A DNA stretch of 23,457 nt from Schoenoplectus triqueter (Eukaryota; Streptophyta; Magnoliopsida; Poales; Cyperaceae), in NCBI GenBank assembly GCA_964058805.1, contig CAXKVV010001940.1, positions 1 through 23,457 on the forward strand, read 5' to 3'. Position 1 is the stretch's first letter. Each line of letters starts with the position of its first letter. Below, in pieces: positions 9,665 to 19,265 of this stretch. Both the position numbers and the translations under genes were made by a program. Below the pieces are notes generated by a model. It saw nothing but the letters and a program-made list of their open reading frames with translations. It ran no database searches and had not been told where the DNA came from.

Positions 9665-9693
9665 TTGTTGTTGTTGTTGTTGTTGTTGTTGTT
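9665..9693 (+). repeat. (TTG)n tail of the RTE-like LINE
   Basis: A nearly perfect TTG run follows GATTAAAGGCT. It marks the 3' end of the LINE, because RTE-type plant elements terminate in short tandem repeats. It also creates a short poly-leucine open frame that is not a gene. Confidence 0.85.
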
Positions 9694-9698
9694 ATTGT

Positions 9699-10394
9699 TC
9701 AAATGGATACAGTTGCCTAAACTCAATTATGTTAAATTGCTGACGGACACTCCTTTGAAAAAACAATCCATTAGCGAATATTCCCAATTAATTCCTAATA
9801 TTTCCAAGCTACGTAATAGAGACATACTTCTTCATAGCCGTTGTGATTAAAACGAGTTGTTATGACTAACCTTTGAAAACACTCTAGAGAAAATTCTCTG
9901 TAGAGAATAGTTGCCCCATACATCCACCCAGAGGTTTCTAAGAATCCTATTCTTCATGATAAGTCAAATAAATATGTTTAAGTGTTAAAGGAATTTTTAA
10001 TTTTCAAATCCATCTTTGTAAATTCAGTTTTATTTCTCTGAAGTTGAAAAAATTATAAACAAACACTGGAAAAATTATAAACAGTTTTATTATTCTAATC
10101 ATGATCGTATGATCCGAGACGAACGGTTTTTATTATTCGAAAGAGAGGGAGTAAAAAAAGAGAGAAGCGATAAAACTTGATCCGAGTCATTCAAGACCGA
10201 ACCGATGATCCAAATCGGTATAACAGAACTTTGTTATCCCAAAGAATCACAGCAGAACATCCAAACTAGACAAAATCAAAGCTACATGATACATCCAGGC
10301 CAATCTGCGACTCAAAAGTCAAAACCAAACTTGAATTGGTTTAATTGACGGAGCAGCGATGTCAGGAGGCTGGTACCTGCTAATTGGCTAATTG
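9699..10394. other. Region between the LINE tail and the kelch gene
   Basis: No gene was recognised. It contains the 3' flank of the minus-strand F-box/kelch gene, so its 3' UTR and poly(A) site should lie just below 10395. The minus strand at about 9705-9822 reads faintly like an LRR remnant (SLEILGI, then LSLGNCIHL after a stop). This is too short and broken to call. Confidence 0.4.
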
Positions 10395-11675
10395 CTATAG
10401 AAAGCAACGCGCCACTTCATTCAACGTCACTGGAGAACATCCCACCGATATCCTCTCCATCAGGTCACATCCGACAATGGCTGGAGATGGGACCCATTCC
10501 CAACTCCCCATTCTTCTCCCTTCTCCTGTCCCTCCCAACGACAATTGGTACATCACCGCACCGTTCTTTATGTTTGCCGGGTCGAACATGTAGCCGCCAC
10601 GCACTGTACCGCGCACCTCCACCGAGCAAACCTGTTGTCTGACATCATCTAGGCCATCAAAATTGGGAAACAAACAATTCACCATCTCCCTTGGCATTTC
10701 CTCTGCTTCGTTACTGATCACCTGTAGATTGCCCCCTTCCACCTCCCAAGCCCTCACCTTCATCACTCCCTTGCTCTCCTCCACAAGGCTCCCTGCGCCG
10801 ACCAACAACAATCTCTCTTTGCCAATGACCCCAATAGCCCATTTCGACACAGACAGGTCAGGCCTCAACTGCTTTGTGGGTCCCCATTTTCCACTCTCTG
10901 GGTCAAACCAGCTAATCCAGCCAGTATTCTTCTCGATCACATAGAGCCTCTTAGCCGACACGGCAACAGAGAGCCACGTGGCGTATGTAGATCCATCAAA
11001 CATTGTCGGCATGGGCTCAGCCAACTCCCACACGGCAGTCTCCTTATCAAATACCTCCACTGCCCCCTCCTCTTCTCCGTCATCCAAATCCGTCAGGAAC
11101 CCACCACCAACAACCACTATCCAACGGCCCACCTCTGCCACAACAGGATCCTGCCTCCAGACTTTGGGCCCCTTCAGTTTAATCTGTCTGGAAATATCAA
11201 ATGGGTCTTTGGATATGACCAGTTGTGAAAGGGAGAGGGTGTACAAGAGGTCCCTGGAGGAACCATGGAGGAAGGATGGAGCGGGCGGTGATTGTTTTAT
11301 GGTGGAATTATTGTGACCGGTGACAGAGAGCCAAGTGCGGGAGTAGGGGTCCAAGGCGTGAATGGAGAAGTTAGAGGCAGTGGGATGGGGCAGGCGCTGG
11401 AGGATGAGCCAAGGGAAGAGGCGGGGTCGAGTATGCAGAGAGGAGCGCACAGCATGGAGCCATTCATGGGAGACAAATGATACTGAGAGCAAGTCGATTG
11501 TCGGAAGATTAGTCACCACGGCCTCTAGCATGTCAGCCGGCAATTCCGTGCAAATTGAACCTGTGTAGATGTGGTCCATGGCCATCTGCTCTTGCTCTAC
11601 CATTGTTATTTTACTTGTTATTTCTGTGGGGGCGAATGGGCGATGCACGCCCACGGTGGAGGAAGACATGACCAT
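10395..11675 (-). CDS. F-box/kelch protein of the At1g23390 (KFB-CHS) type
   Basis: Single exon of 426 residues from the first Met, ending with the stop at 10395-10397. An F-box occupies about residues 42-82 (ELPADMLEAVVTNLPTIDLL, then SVSFVSHEWLHAVRSSL). It should bind ASK/SKP1 in an SCF ubiquitin ligase. A C-terminal kelch-like beta-propeller follows, with VGRWIVVVGGGF (about 182-193), VEVFDKETAVWELAEPMP (about 206-223), RLYVIEKNTGWISWFDPESG (about 243-262) and a GGYMFDP strand near 360. The arrangement and length match At1g23390, an intronless Arabidopsis gene whose product marks chalcone synthase for proteasomal degradation and so lowers flavonoid output. The start is uncertain: in-frame Mets also occur at residues 3, 25, 31 and 33, and the later ones give about 394-402 residues, closer to the family length. 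No frameshift or stop interrupts it, so it is probably functional. Substrate identity is inferred from the family. Confidence 0.9.
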   Translation of the reverse strand: MVMSSSTVGVHRPFAPTEITSKITMVEQEQMAMDHIYTGSICTELPADMLEAVVTNLPTIDLLSVSFVSHEWLHAVRSSLHTRPRLFPWLILQRLPHPTASNFSIHALDPYSRTWLSVTGHNNSTIKQSPPAPSFLHGSSRDLLYTLSLSQLVISKDPFDISRQIKLKGPKVWRQDPVVAEVGRWIVVVGGGFLTDLDDGEEEGAVEVFDKETAVWELAEPMPTMFDGSTYATWLSVAVSAKRLYVIEKNTGWISWFDPESGKWGPTKQLRPDLSVSKWAIGVIGKERLLLVGAGSLVEESKGVMKVRAWEVEGGNLQVISNEAEEMPREMVNCLFPNFDGLDDVRQQVCSVEVRGTVRGGYMFDPANIKNGAVMYQLSLGGTGEGRRMGSWEWVPSPAIVGCDLMERISVGCSPVTLNEVARCFL

Positions 11676-12966
11676 TTTATAATTATTATTATTTAATGCC
11701 GGCCGTGCAAGCGGCAGAGAAGATAACGAAATTCAATATTAATTAATTATGAAGATCAATTTTTATGACATAAGCGCAACACCAACTTGTATCGCATCGT
11801 CTTTAAGGATCAAATCACATAAAGATTTAGTTTGAAAAAAGTTTTTAAACACTTGATTTTTAAAAATAAACCTAATTTTTTAGAGGTCCCCACCCGTACT
11901 AGCATCTTCAGATCTTAAGGTCGGATAAGGATTGATTTTGAAAAATATTTTATTATTTTTTAATTATTCATTATTTTAAATTTTTTTAAAATATAACACA
12001 AATTTAAATAATAAACAAAATTATAACTATGAATTTTTGTAATTTTTTTTTAAAAAAAATCAATACAATTAAAACACGAGGGGTTCGAAAATGATTGAGT
12101 TTGAAAGGAGTTTAAGGTTTGAAAATGACTGGATTTAATAAAAGATTAGACTAGATTTGAATGAATTAACTATATACCCGCGCATTGAAGCAAACTCTTT
12201 TATTTAAACATTAAAATATTATAAAATAAAAAATTCACATTGATGAGATTTTATACACAGTATGAGTCAATGATTCATGAATTTATGGTAACATAAGTGA
12301 ATTATTCCAATATATATTATCACCATTAACTTCTTACCAAACATGCACAAGGTTACTAAATAAAAAAAAACTATATTATGGAAATAACAATATAGATGAG
12401 AAAGAAATGGAGAGAAAAAAAAGAGATCAATGGACGCGATTACATACGTTCGATCAACCAAAAATAAATATTATCCGTCTAATTGAGGGATAAAATTAGT
12501 ATAATAAAAAATTACCATAATAAAAAATAAACCCTTCAATTCTTAGATGCTTTATATAATAGTATAGATTGGATTAAGAAAGGCTTGTTTCTATGATATT
12601 AGACCTGATTCTTACCAAACTCGATCCTTATAAAAAGGACGGACTGGATTGAGTTGGAGAGGGCTAAGAAAGAGCCAAAAATTTTAGCGAACCGGCCGAG
12701 CCGGGTTCATGAATTGCTCCTTATGGACTATACCTAATTGTATTGTTTCAATTTATTTTTTTGAGACAAAGTCTTACAAAAATTTTCAATACAATTGCAA
12801 CTTGCAGGTGACGACTTTTCTTAATAATTATATAATAGTCTTAATGTAGTGGATAATCTTATGGTTTTAATTGGTAAAGTTTTAAGACATCGTTGAAATT
12901 AGTATTCCTTTAATATCCGTTTACCAAATGTTAAAAAAAGACTAGGCATTTGAATTTTGATAATTG
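11676..12966. other. Promoter side of the kelch gene and AT-rich spacer
   Basis: No gene was recognised. On the minus strand just above the first Met are the AT-rich stretches TTATAAAAT and ATTAAATAATAATAATT. If one serves as TATA box, transcription would begin near or below the first Met, which favours a later start codon. Around 12688-12717 the sequence ACCGGCCGAGCCGGGTTCAT, followed by GAATTGCTCC, resembles the right end of plant hAT-type MITEs. No partner end or target duplication was found. Confidence 0.35.
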
Positions 12967-12967
12967 T

Positions 12968-13113
12968 ATACTATTCTATTCTCAAGGTAGTTGTGAAGGT
13001 TGAGGAACGGCTCACAGAAGCAGGCGGTGCAAGCAGAATCATACTATTCTATTCTCAAGGTGCAATGTAAAGAGAATCATACTATTCTATTCTCAATCTC
13101 TTTACATTGTACC
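12968..13113. repeat. Triplicated 18-21-mer with an embedded hairpin
   Basis: ATACTATTCTATTCTCAA occurs three times, at 12968-12985, 13041-13058 and 13079-13096. The first two copies extend identically by GGT. The third copy forms the loop of a hairpin whose arms are GGTGCAATGTAAAGAGA (13059-13075) and TCTCTTTACATTGTACC (13097-13113), which pair at 16 of 17 positions. No coding meaning was seen. Confidence 0.85.
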
Positions 13114-14578
13114 TCATTTCAGAAATACAAATCAATATATAAATAAAAATATATATATAAAGGGAATAAATTTTTATCTCAGTCCCATTCTAGTACATTG
13201 AAAAAAAAAACTCCTACAGAATATGATAATTTTTTATAGTTTCATTCGAAAAGATCCTTTATTTAGCTTGAATTTCTATCTCTTATGAAATCCCGTCTTT
13301 GATTTAGTGATAAAGATTATTCTACATGTGAGAGGTTCCATATTCTACATGTTAGAACTTCTCTGAATAGTATACCATACCATAAAATGTAGCAAATAAG
13401 TGATTAATTACTTTCACAGTACCACATGTGCTGAACATTCATACATGATAATCAAACTTGGTAATCCTGTTTGGGATCGACACCAAGCCCGAGTTTGAGT
13501 TCTTGCATATCAATTAATTAATTAATTGATATGGGACAAGTGCCATATTAATTAATTAATTAGTTAATTGTATAGAAATTGCTTCATGTTTGAGTTCTTG
13601 CATATCAAATATATTAATTAATTGAAATACCGGACCACTAGAAGTTAGCAGTACCAGCAATTAATAATATATAGATGTTGACTGGACTTGTGATTTTGTG
13701 TACTTCAAAAGCCAAAAGGCCGGGCACTTAATTCATTCGATTATGCAATATTTCTCTTATCGTAGTTCCTCGCTCTTATCTAATTAATGTTTTTCGTTGA
13801 AACCTTGGCTTTGGCCTTTAATTTGGGTGACTTTGTCAAGGACTCAAGAGTCATGCATGGGAGAGCAATTAGATTACCAGATTAATTAATGGCATGAACG
13901 AAATCTGACAAACTAATATTTATAGTAGACTTTATTGCTAATTTTTATTTTTATCAATATTAATTCTTGAAAGGGTTGTTGCCATTGTATTAATTGTAGC
14001 CAACCGAGCTGATAAGGGTGAACGCTAGCTCCTAATTAATTATTTTTCTAACCAATTAACCGAGCACAGCGTAATTCAATTTAATGCCTTTGTATGTTTA
14101 AAAGGTACATAATATTTCAATAAAACTAAAACATTTATAATATATGCTACGCACGATTTGAAAATTTTACATTTTCTTATATCATGATTTGCAAAAGAAA
14201 AACCGTCGAAGAAACGTTAACATATGCAATATGAATTTGTCATCCGTCAAGAAAAAATTTCCCCCGATTGAGATAACCAACGAACTAATGGTGACTTTTT
14301 CTTCTTTCCAAAAATTTCAAGAACCTTACTTAATAAATAAATAAATAATTGTGAATCGTTCCTCACAAAATTCTCGCAAAAATCTGTTATTCAATCCGCT
14401 AACGACATTCAAATATATCTATGCATGCAGAGATAACCGTATTAAACGTGTGACCTCTCGTATCCGTTCCTTTCATTTAGCTCTCAATTATTTCACTAGA
14501 GTAGCGCACTTGCGCTTTGCTTTGCGGCGGGTTGTATGTTTTATTGGAATTGGTGTCTATTGTGTTTTGAAATATCAA
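13114..14578. other. AT-rich spacer without recognised genes
   Basis: No gene was found. It contains a 21-bp direct repeat and ATTAATTAATT runs (listed separately), a CATGCATG (RY-type) motif at 13852-13859 next to the palindrome GACTCAAGAGTC, and a weak tRNA-like pattern near 13295-13345 that I did not accept as a gene. Confidence 0.4.
13493..13608. repeat. 21-bp direct repeat flanking ATTAATTAA palindromes
   Basis: GTTTGAGTTCTTGCATATCA plus A occurs identically at 13493-13513 and 13588-13608. Each copy runs into a TTAATTAATTAA stretch. The first stretch forms the hairpin ATATCAATTAATTAATTAAT followed by TGATAT. This looks like a local duplication. Confidence 0.8.
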
Positions 14579-14930
14579 TTACTACAACAGATTTTGAATT
14601 TAATAACGGTTTTTAAAATCATTTAACAATGGTTCTCCAACCATTATTGAAAGGGTGTTAGAAAAAATATAAACAACTGTTATTAAAAATACGTTGTTAA
14701 AACTGTTTTTGAAATACATTTAACAAGAGTTCTTAACTAATAACCATTTTTAAAGGGTCATTTAACAATGGTTTTTAAATAAAAAAACATTGTTAAAGGG
14801 TTCCTTAGTAACGGTTAAAATTTAAAAAATACCTTTAGTGACGGTTTTTAACTAATAATCGTTGCTAAAAGACCATTTAACAAAGGTTATTAGTTAAAAA
14901 CCATTGCTAAATGTATTTTTAAATTTTTTT
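14579..14930. mobile_element. Terminal region of a second CACTA-like element
   Basis: It begins TACTACAACAGATTTTG, one base away from the CACTACAA-type terminus of CACTA elements. It continues with an array of a repeated core in both orientations, AACGGTTTTTAA, AACAATGGTT, AACCATTATT and ACCATTGCTAAA, about every 30-40 bp. This is the expected layout of a CACTA subterminal region. The core differs from the GTTGCAA core at 4530-4906, so this is a different family. The opposite terminus and transposase are absent. A truncated Copia element follows directly. Confidence 0.5.
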
Positions 14931-14984
14931 AAATTTAACTTTCTTTAAAAGGTACGAGTCAGATTGATATTGAATCGTATTGAT

Positions 14985-17515
14985 TAGCGGTGAGATGTGC
15001 GGTTTACTTTCAAAATTGATGTCCTACAACGAATTTAGACAATGTTACCCCACAAGAAATATGGTACGGTGTCAATCCATCGGTAGCTCATTTGAAGGTG
15101 TTCGGAAGTATGGTTTCTGCTCATATTCCGGATCAAAATCACACAAAACTTGATGACAAGAGTAAAAAACTAATTTTTATTAGGTATGATGAGAATTCTA
15201 AGGCATATAATTTTTATGACTCTTTTACTAAAAATATACATGTGAGTTGTGATGTGCAGGTTAATGAAGAAAACATGTGAAATTGGAGTTTTATGGAGGA
15301 GATGTCTCATGAGAAAGGAAAAAAAGTGACATCGATAATTATCTCTATTCCGACAAGCACAACTACATCGACAACATCACAAGTCGAACCATCTTCATCT
15401 TTATCTGATGAAGAAGATGAGCCAAGGACACAAAAAACAAAGAGTTTGCAAGACATATACGAGATGACAAATGAGTTACATTTGATGTGTTTATTAGCGG
15501 ATGCGGAGGACATCACATTCGAGCAAGTCGTGAAAGATGAGAAGTGGCAAGCCGCTATGCAAGAAGAGATGAATGCAATCGAGAATAACGACACTTGGGA
15601 ACTTACGACGTTGCCCAAGGGTCACAAGCCAATTGGTGTTAAATGGGTCTATAAAAAAGATGAATGCTAGAGGCGAGATTTAATGATAAAAGGCGAGACT
15701 AGTGATAGAAGAATACAAGCAAAAAACAGAGTTTGAGTATGAAGAGGTGTTTGTCCCGGTAGCAAGAATGAAGATAATTCGACTACTAATTTCGTTGGCG
15801 GCTCAAAATAAGTGGAGCATTTTTCAAATGGATGTGAAATCAGCCTTTTTAAATTGAGTGCTTGAAGAAGAGGTCTACATCGAGCAACCTTCCGGTTATG
15901 TGAAAGTTGACAAAAAGGACAAAGTGCTGAAATTAAAGAAGGCTTTGTATGGGTTGAAGCGAGCGTCAAGGGCATGGAACACTCGAATTGATGCATATTT
16001 CAAGGGACATGGGTTTGTGTAATGTCCATATGAGCACGCGTTATATTTGAAGGTACGAAAAGATGACATTTTACTTGTGGCCTTGTATATGTAGATGATT
16101 TAATTTTTACGGGAAATAATAGAGATATGATTGAAAAGTTTAAATTAAAAATGACAAAAGAGTTTAAGATGACCAATTTGGGTTTTATGTCTTATTTTTT
16201 GGGTTTAGAAGTGAGACAAGAAAATTCTGAAATTTTTATGTCATAAGAAGCATATTTAAAGGAGATTTTGAAGAAGTTTAAGATGAATTAGTGTAATCTC
16301 GTAAATACTCCGGTTGAGAGTGGTACAAAATTATCTTGATATGATGAAGGCAAGGCGGTTGACGCAACATTATATAGAAGCTTGGTTGAAAGTTTGTGTT
16401 ATTTGACATGCATATGGCCGAATATCGCATATGGAGTTAGCTTGGTGAGCCGGTACATGGAGGAGCCGAAAATAACGCATTAGAAAGCCATAAAATAAAT
16501 TATTCGCTATGTCACAAAGATACATTATCTCATGGCTTATATGATTTTCATACTAATGAGTTTGATCTTGTTGGATATTTCGATAATGATTGGAGTGAAT
16601 ATTTAGATGATCGGAAGAGCACTTCAGGTTTTGTATTTTTCATAGGAAGCACGATATTTACATGGCTTTTGAAGAAGCAATATATTGTTACTTTGTCAAC
16701 ATGTGAAGAGGAGTACGTTGCCACATCTTTATGTGTATGTCACTCTTTTTTGGCTACGCAAGTTACTAAAGGAGATGAATTTTTCTCAAGAAAATCAAAG
16801 CTGGCACCATGAATATTCGAGTGGATAACAAGTCGGCAATTGAATTGGCGAAGAATCTGATGCATCATGAAATGAGCAATCATATAAACGTGTGTTTTTA
16901 CTTCATACGAGAGCACATGAAGAATGATGACGTGAAGATGACTCATGTGGCGAGTCATGATCAAGTGACAGATATATTCACCAAACTACTACCGACATAA
17001 CTCTTCAATAAGTTCAAGAAGTTACTCGGAATGCAAGTTAAAAATAATTAAGTTTAAGAAGAGATGTTGAAAATATAAACTTAATTAATGTTTTATTGAA
17101 ATTTATTGTCCAGTCAATAAATTTTAAGGCTGATTAATAAGTGGATTTGGAAGGTCATCCGAACTTAATTTTTGGTGAATAAACTATGGAATTAAAACTC
17201 TTTAAGTTTAGTTTTTATTTTTATTGGTCTAAATTTTAAGTCATTTGAAATTTTATAGAGAAAATTATGTTTATTTTAATAGAGATAAGTTAGATTTGAC
17301 GGGACTGCTTAGTTTTCTATTTTCTATTTATTACGAATTATAGAGTTTTCTTTTGATATTTTAGCTTTATATTAAGAGTTATAATTTGTTGTAAGTAAGC
17401 AAGCAGAGAAATATTATTAAGAGAATTATTAAGAGTTTACTTAATGTATTTTTTTCTCTACCATAAAAAAATTATATTATCTATACTCAACAAATTAATA
17501 TCAAAATTTCCAACA
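14985..17515 (+). mobile_element. 5'-truncated Copia retrotransposon, decayed
   Basis: Coding similarity runs in Copia order. The integrase C-terminus comes first (VTPQEIWYGVNPSVAHLKVF near 15040-15105, then KLIFIRYDENSKAYNFYD). The reverse transcriptase follows, with WQAAMQEEMNAIENNDTWEL (15545-15603), QMDVKSAFLN, VYIEQPSGYV, KKALYGLK and an intact YVDD at 16088-16099. RNase H is last, with TLSTCEEEY (16687-16716), VDNKSAIELAK (from 16821) and the DIFTKLLPT end at about 16970-16998. Gag, protease and the first part of integrase are missing, and no 5' LTR is seen. There are many in-frame stops (near 15027, 15278, 15856 and 16019) and a one-base shift just before YVDD. A purine-rich tract precedes the 3' LTR. 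The element is inactive. Confidence 0.9.
17065..17515 (+). repeat. 3' LTR of the Copia element
   Basis: This 451-bp segment starts TGTTGAAAATATAAAC right after the purine-rich AGTTTAAGAAGAGA and ends AAAATTTCCAACA. TGTTG...CAACA are the matched short inverted ends typical of Copia LTRs. Recognisable LINE sequence begins immediately after, so the junction at 17515/17516 is the element's right edge. The 5-bp flank is ACTAC. No 5' counterpart survives, so the duplication cannot be tested. Confidence 0.8.
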
Positions 17516-17807
17516 ACTACAGAATCCTACATAGAGACGAGATTATGACACTTAGAAGGATGATTAAGAGTGTGTTCACTCTATCACCATCACCCTTCCA
17601 AATAACTTCATCAGCTATATTGGATTTAAACACAAATTGTAAGCCATTTGTTGTGTGAAAATCTGAAACTCTACTCGAGCTCTGAGCATCGTTAAAGGTC
17701 TGAACAATTGATCCATCGAATCTATGTGACACACATTAGCCACTGTTATTGACTTATCCAATACAAAAGAGAAAAGCACAAGAAACTGATATTTGAGTAA
17801 CCCTAGC

Positions 17808-18304
17808 TAGGGCTGTCAACGAATTCCTATGGAGGAAGATTGGCAGATTGGCAGAGGGATGCAATTTCATTTTGGTTTCATGACTGGGGGAAGATTGGCA
17901 GAGGGATGCAATTTCATTTTGGTTTCATGACTGGGGGTTAGGATTAGGGCTGTCAAACGATTGAAACGGTGACGAAACAATACCGTTTTCTTAACTGTTT
18001 CGTTTAATAAACGAAACAAATTTCTGTTTCGTTTTATTAAACTAAACGGTTAACGAAACGAATTTCTGTTTCGCGCAAAGAATGAAATGGTTAACGAAAC
18101 AATATTTTTCATTTCGTTAAAAATATTTCAATGTAAAATACACGAAATTTCGTATTTCGTTCCATTTCGTGATAAACGAAATGATTTTCTATTTCGTTTA
18201 TTAAACAAAACGGCTAACGAAACTGTTTTTTATTTCATTTATTAAACGAAACAGTTAAAGAAACGGCACTGTTTCATCACCGTTTCAATCGTTTGACAGC
18301 CCTA
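17808..18304. mobile_element. hAT-type non-autonomous element with internal foldback
   Basis: The ends are TAGGGCTGTCAACGAATTC on the left (17808) and, read inward from the right, TAGGGCTGTCAAACGATTG (ending at 18304). The flanks ACCCTAGC (17800-17807) and ATCCTAAC (18305-18312) agree at 6 of 8 bases, and both differences are transitions. This fits an aged 8-bp hAT target duplication. The interior is rich in GTTTCGTTTAATAAACGAAA-like repeats and folds into a large hairpin. A second copy of the terminus lies at 17945. Between 17828 and 17944 the element holds inverted LINE sequence. Removing the element and one duplication makes the LINE reading frame run on (HDWGLGLLKYQF), which supports the boundaries. 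There is no transposase. Confidence 0.8.
17828..17944 (+). repeat. Inverted copy of the element's right flank, tandemly doubled
   Basis: The sequence TATGGAGGAAGATTGGCA...TTAGGAT is the reverse complement of the LINE flank at 18305-18365, including the target duplication. Within it a 47-bp unit (GATTGGCAGAGGGATGCA...GACTGGGGG) is present twice, at about 17844-17890 and 17891-17937. The inverted copy joins without spacer to a second transposon terminus at 17945. Confidence 0.85.
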
Positions 18305-18784
18305 ATCCTAACCCCCAGTCATGAAACCAAAATGAAATTGCATCCCCTGTGCCAATCTTCCTCCATACGAAACAATCACAGACAACATTACTTGTTTAAC
18401 CTGAGAATTGAAGAAATTAGAAGCCATGAAATGTTGCAAAGGAGGGCCTTCATACATTGCATAAAGTGCATACTTCCATAGCTTTGGTTGCGGAGACGAG
18501 CATTGCCAGTACCACTTTGAAAGTAGTGCTTGGTTGAAGGTTTGAAGATCAACTATTTCGAGTCATCCCAACTTCTTTCGCGTGGTTACCATTATCAAGT
18601 CCCAGTTCACAAGAAGCAATTTTATAGAATCAGGTTATAAGTCTTGCCAGAGAAAATTTCTTCGAATTTTGTCTAATAACCCAAGAAGGCAGTGCAAAGA
18701 CAGACATAAATAGGTAGGAAGTGACGAAAGCACGACATTTATAAGAACCACCCTTCCTGCAATTGAAAGATGTTTTGTTGGCAT

Positions 18785-19100
18785 AATGTTATGTAAACGG
18801 CCGGTTCGGTCCGAACCAAATTCGGCTCGGTCAGAAGTCGGTACGGTTTACGGTCTATAACGGTTTATACAGGACAGATCTAGACGGACTAAATTTGAAA
18901 AAAATCAATCCGTTCCACCGCTAGCCCCTAGGGGCTGGACCCCCACGGGTCGGGTACAATCCGGTCCTGTCCGTTTTTTTTATAAATTTAGAAAATAAAT
19001 TTATAATATTTTTTAAATAATATTTTTTATTGAATTAATTATATATTTTTAATTATTTAAAAAATGAATAATACTTAAAAAATTATAAAAAGTTTGTCCG
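18785..19100. mobile_element. GC-rich-ended repeat inserted in the LINE
   Basis: This block interrupts the LINE reading between KFSNKLSG and KHLSIAGR. One end reads GGCCGGTTCGGTCCGAACC, and the other read inward is GGCCTGGATCGGACAAAC. The first half is GC-rich and contains the small palindrome CTAGCCCCTAGGGGCTGG, and the second half is AT-rich. The related wording GGCCGGTTCGG also occurs in the element at 19850-20505. The target duplication is not clear (ATAAT is shared by both flanks). It is probably a hAT-like MITE, but the class is uncertain. Confidence 0.5.
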
Positions 19101-19265
19101 ATCCAGGCCTGATAATTTATTGCTGAATTTTCTCAACGGTGAAACAAAAACCATTCTAGATAGACGCCTATCTGAGAGAGGCAACCCCAAGTATGTAACT
19201 TGAAATGATCCCTTTTTGCAATCTAATGCGTCTGAGAGAGGCCTTCGTTTCATTTTGTATAACAA

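Larger units (their letters stand above)
7060..9698 (+). mobile_element. 5'-truncated, decayed RTE-like LINE
   Basis: Coding similarity starts near 7065 in the C-terminal end of the endonuclease (CQIDFFLTRRE) and runs to IHVPEP just before a stop near 9288. In between come the linker, EVWRCLGDIAI (7900), the RT segment NYKGIKLMSHTMKLWERVIEHR, NQFGFMPRRST, the motif A region IFVDLEKAYDKIPRN (8248-8290), LHQGSALNPYIF, and the catalytic FADD box at 8523-8534. FADD lies in another frame because of a one-base shift near 8465-8472. A second frameshift lies near 7374-7380, and many in-frame stops occur (for example 7410, 7937, 7999, 8029, 8571, 8748). A 3' UTR with ATTTTAGGATTTAG-like units follows, then the tail. 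RTE-clade plant LINEs end in short simple repeats rather than poly(A), which fits the (TTG)n terminus. Most of the endonuclease is absent, as expected for 5' truncation during target-primed reverse transcription. It is inactive. Confidence 0.88.
17520..19265 (-). pseudogene. 3' half of an L1-type LINE, split by two insertions
   Basis: The minus strand reads in the expected LINE order. YLGLPLSDRRLSRMVF comes first (YLGLPL at 19176-19193), then KFSNKLSG. After an insertion come AGRVVLINVVLSSLPTY (AGRVVL at 18743-18760), FLWQ (18644-18655), VNWDLIMV, FNQALLSKWYW, RRPSFATFHGF, and WRKIGTGDAISFWFHDW (within 18315-18372). After the hAT insertion come LLKYQFLVLFSFVLDK and SITVANV (17732-17800), then ADEVIWKGDGD near 17590. 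This corresponds to the end of the reverse transcriptase and the zinc-finger-like C-terminal region of plant L1 proteins. Several stops and frameshifts exist. The reverse-transcriptase core and endonuclease are absent. It abuts the Copia 3' LTR at 17515. Confidence 0.82.

Noticed and set aside
9650..9850. Open frame with a poly-leucine run
   Set aside because: The leucines come from the (TTG)n LINE tail. The following residues match nothing I recognise, and the frame has no gene context.
10384..11568. Several plus-strand open frames across the kelch gene
   Set aside because: All are antisense shadows of the F-box/kelch coding sequence, caused by its higher GC content.
12080..12100. GGGGTTCGAAAATG, like a tRNA B box
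   Set aside because: No A box, acceptor stem or cloverleaf can be formed around it.
14575..17520. ACTAC on both sides (14580 and 17516) as a Copia target duplication
   Set aside because: The left ACTAC belongs to the CACTA-like terminus and is not followed by an LTR start, so the match is chance.
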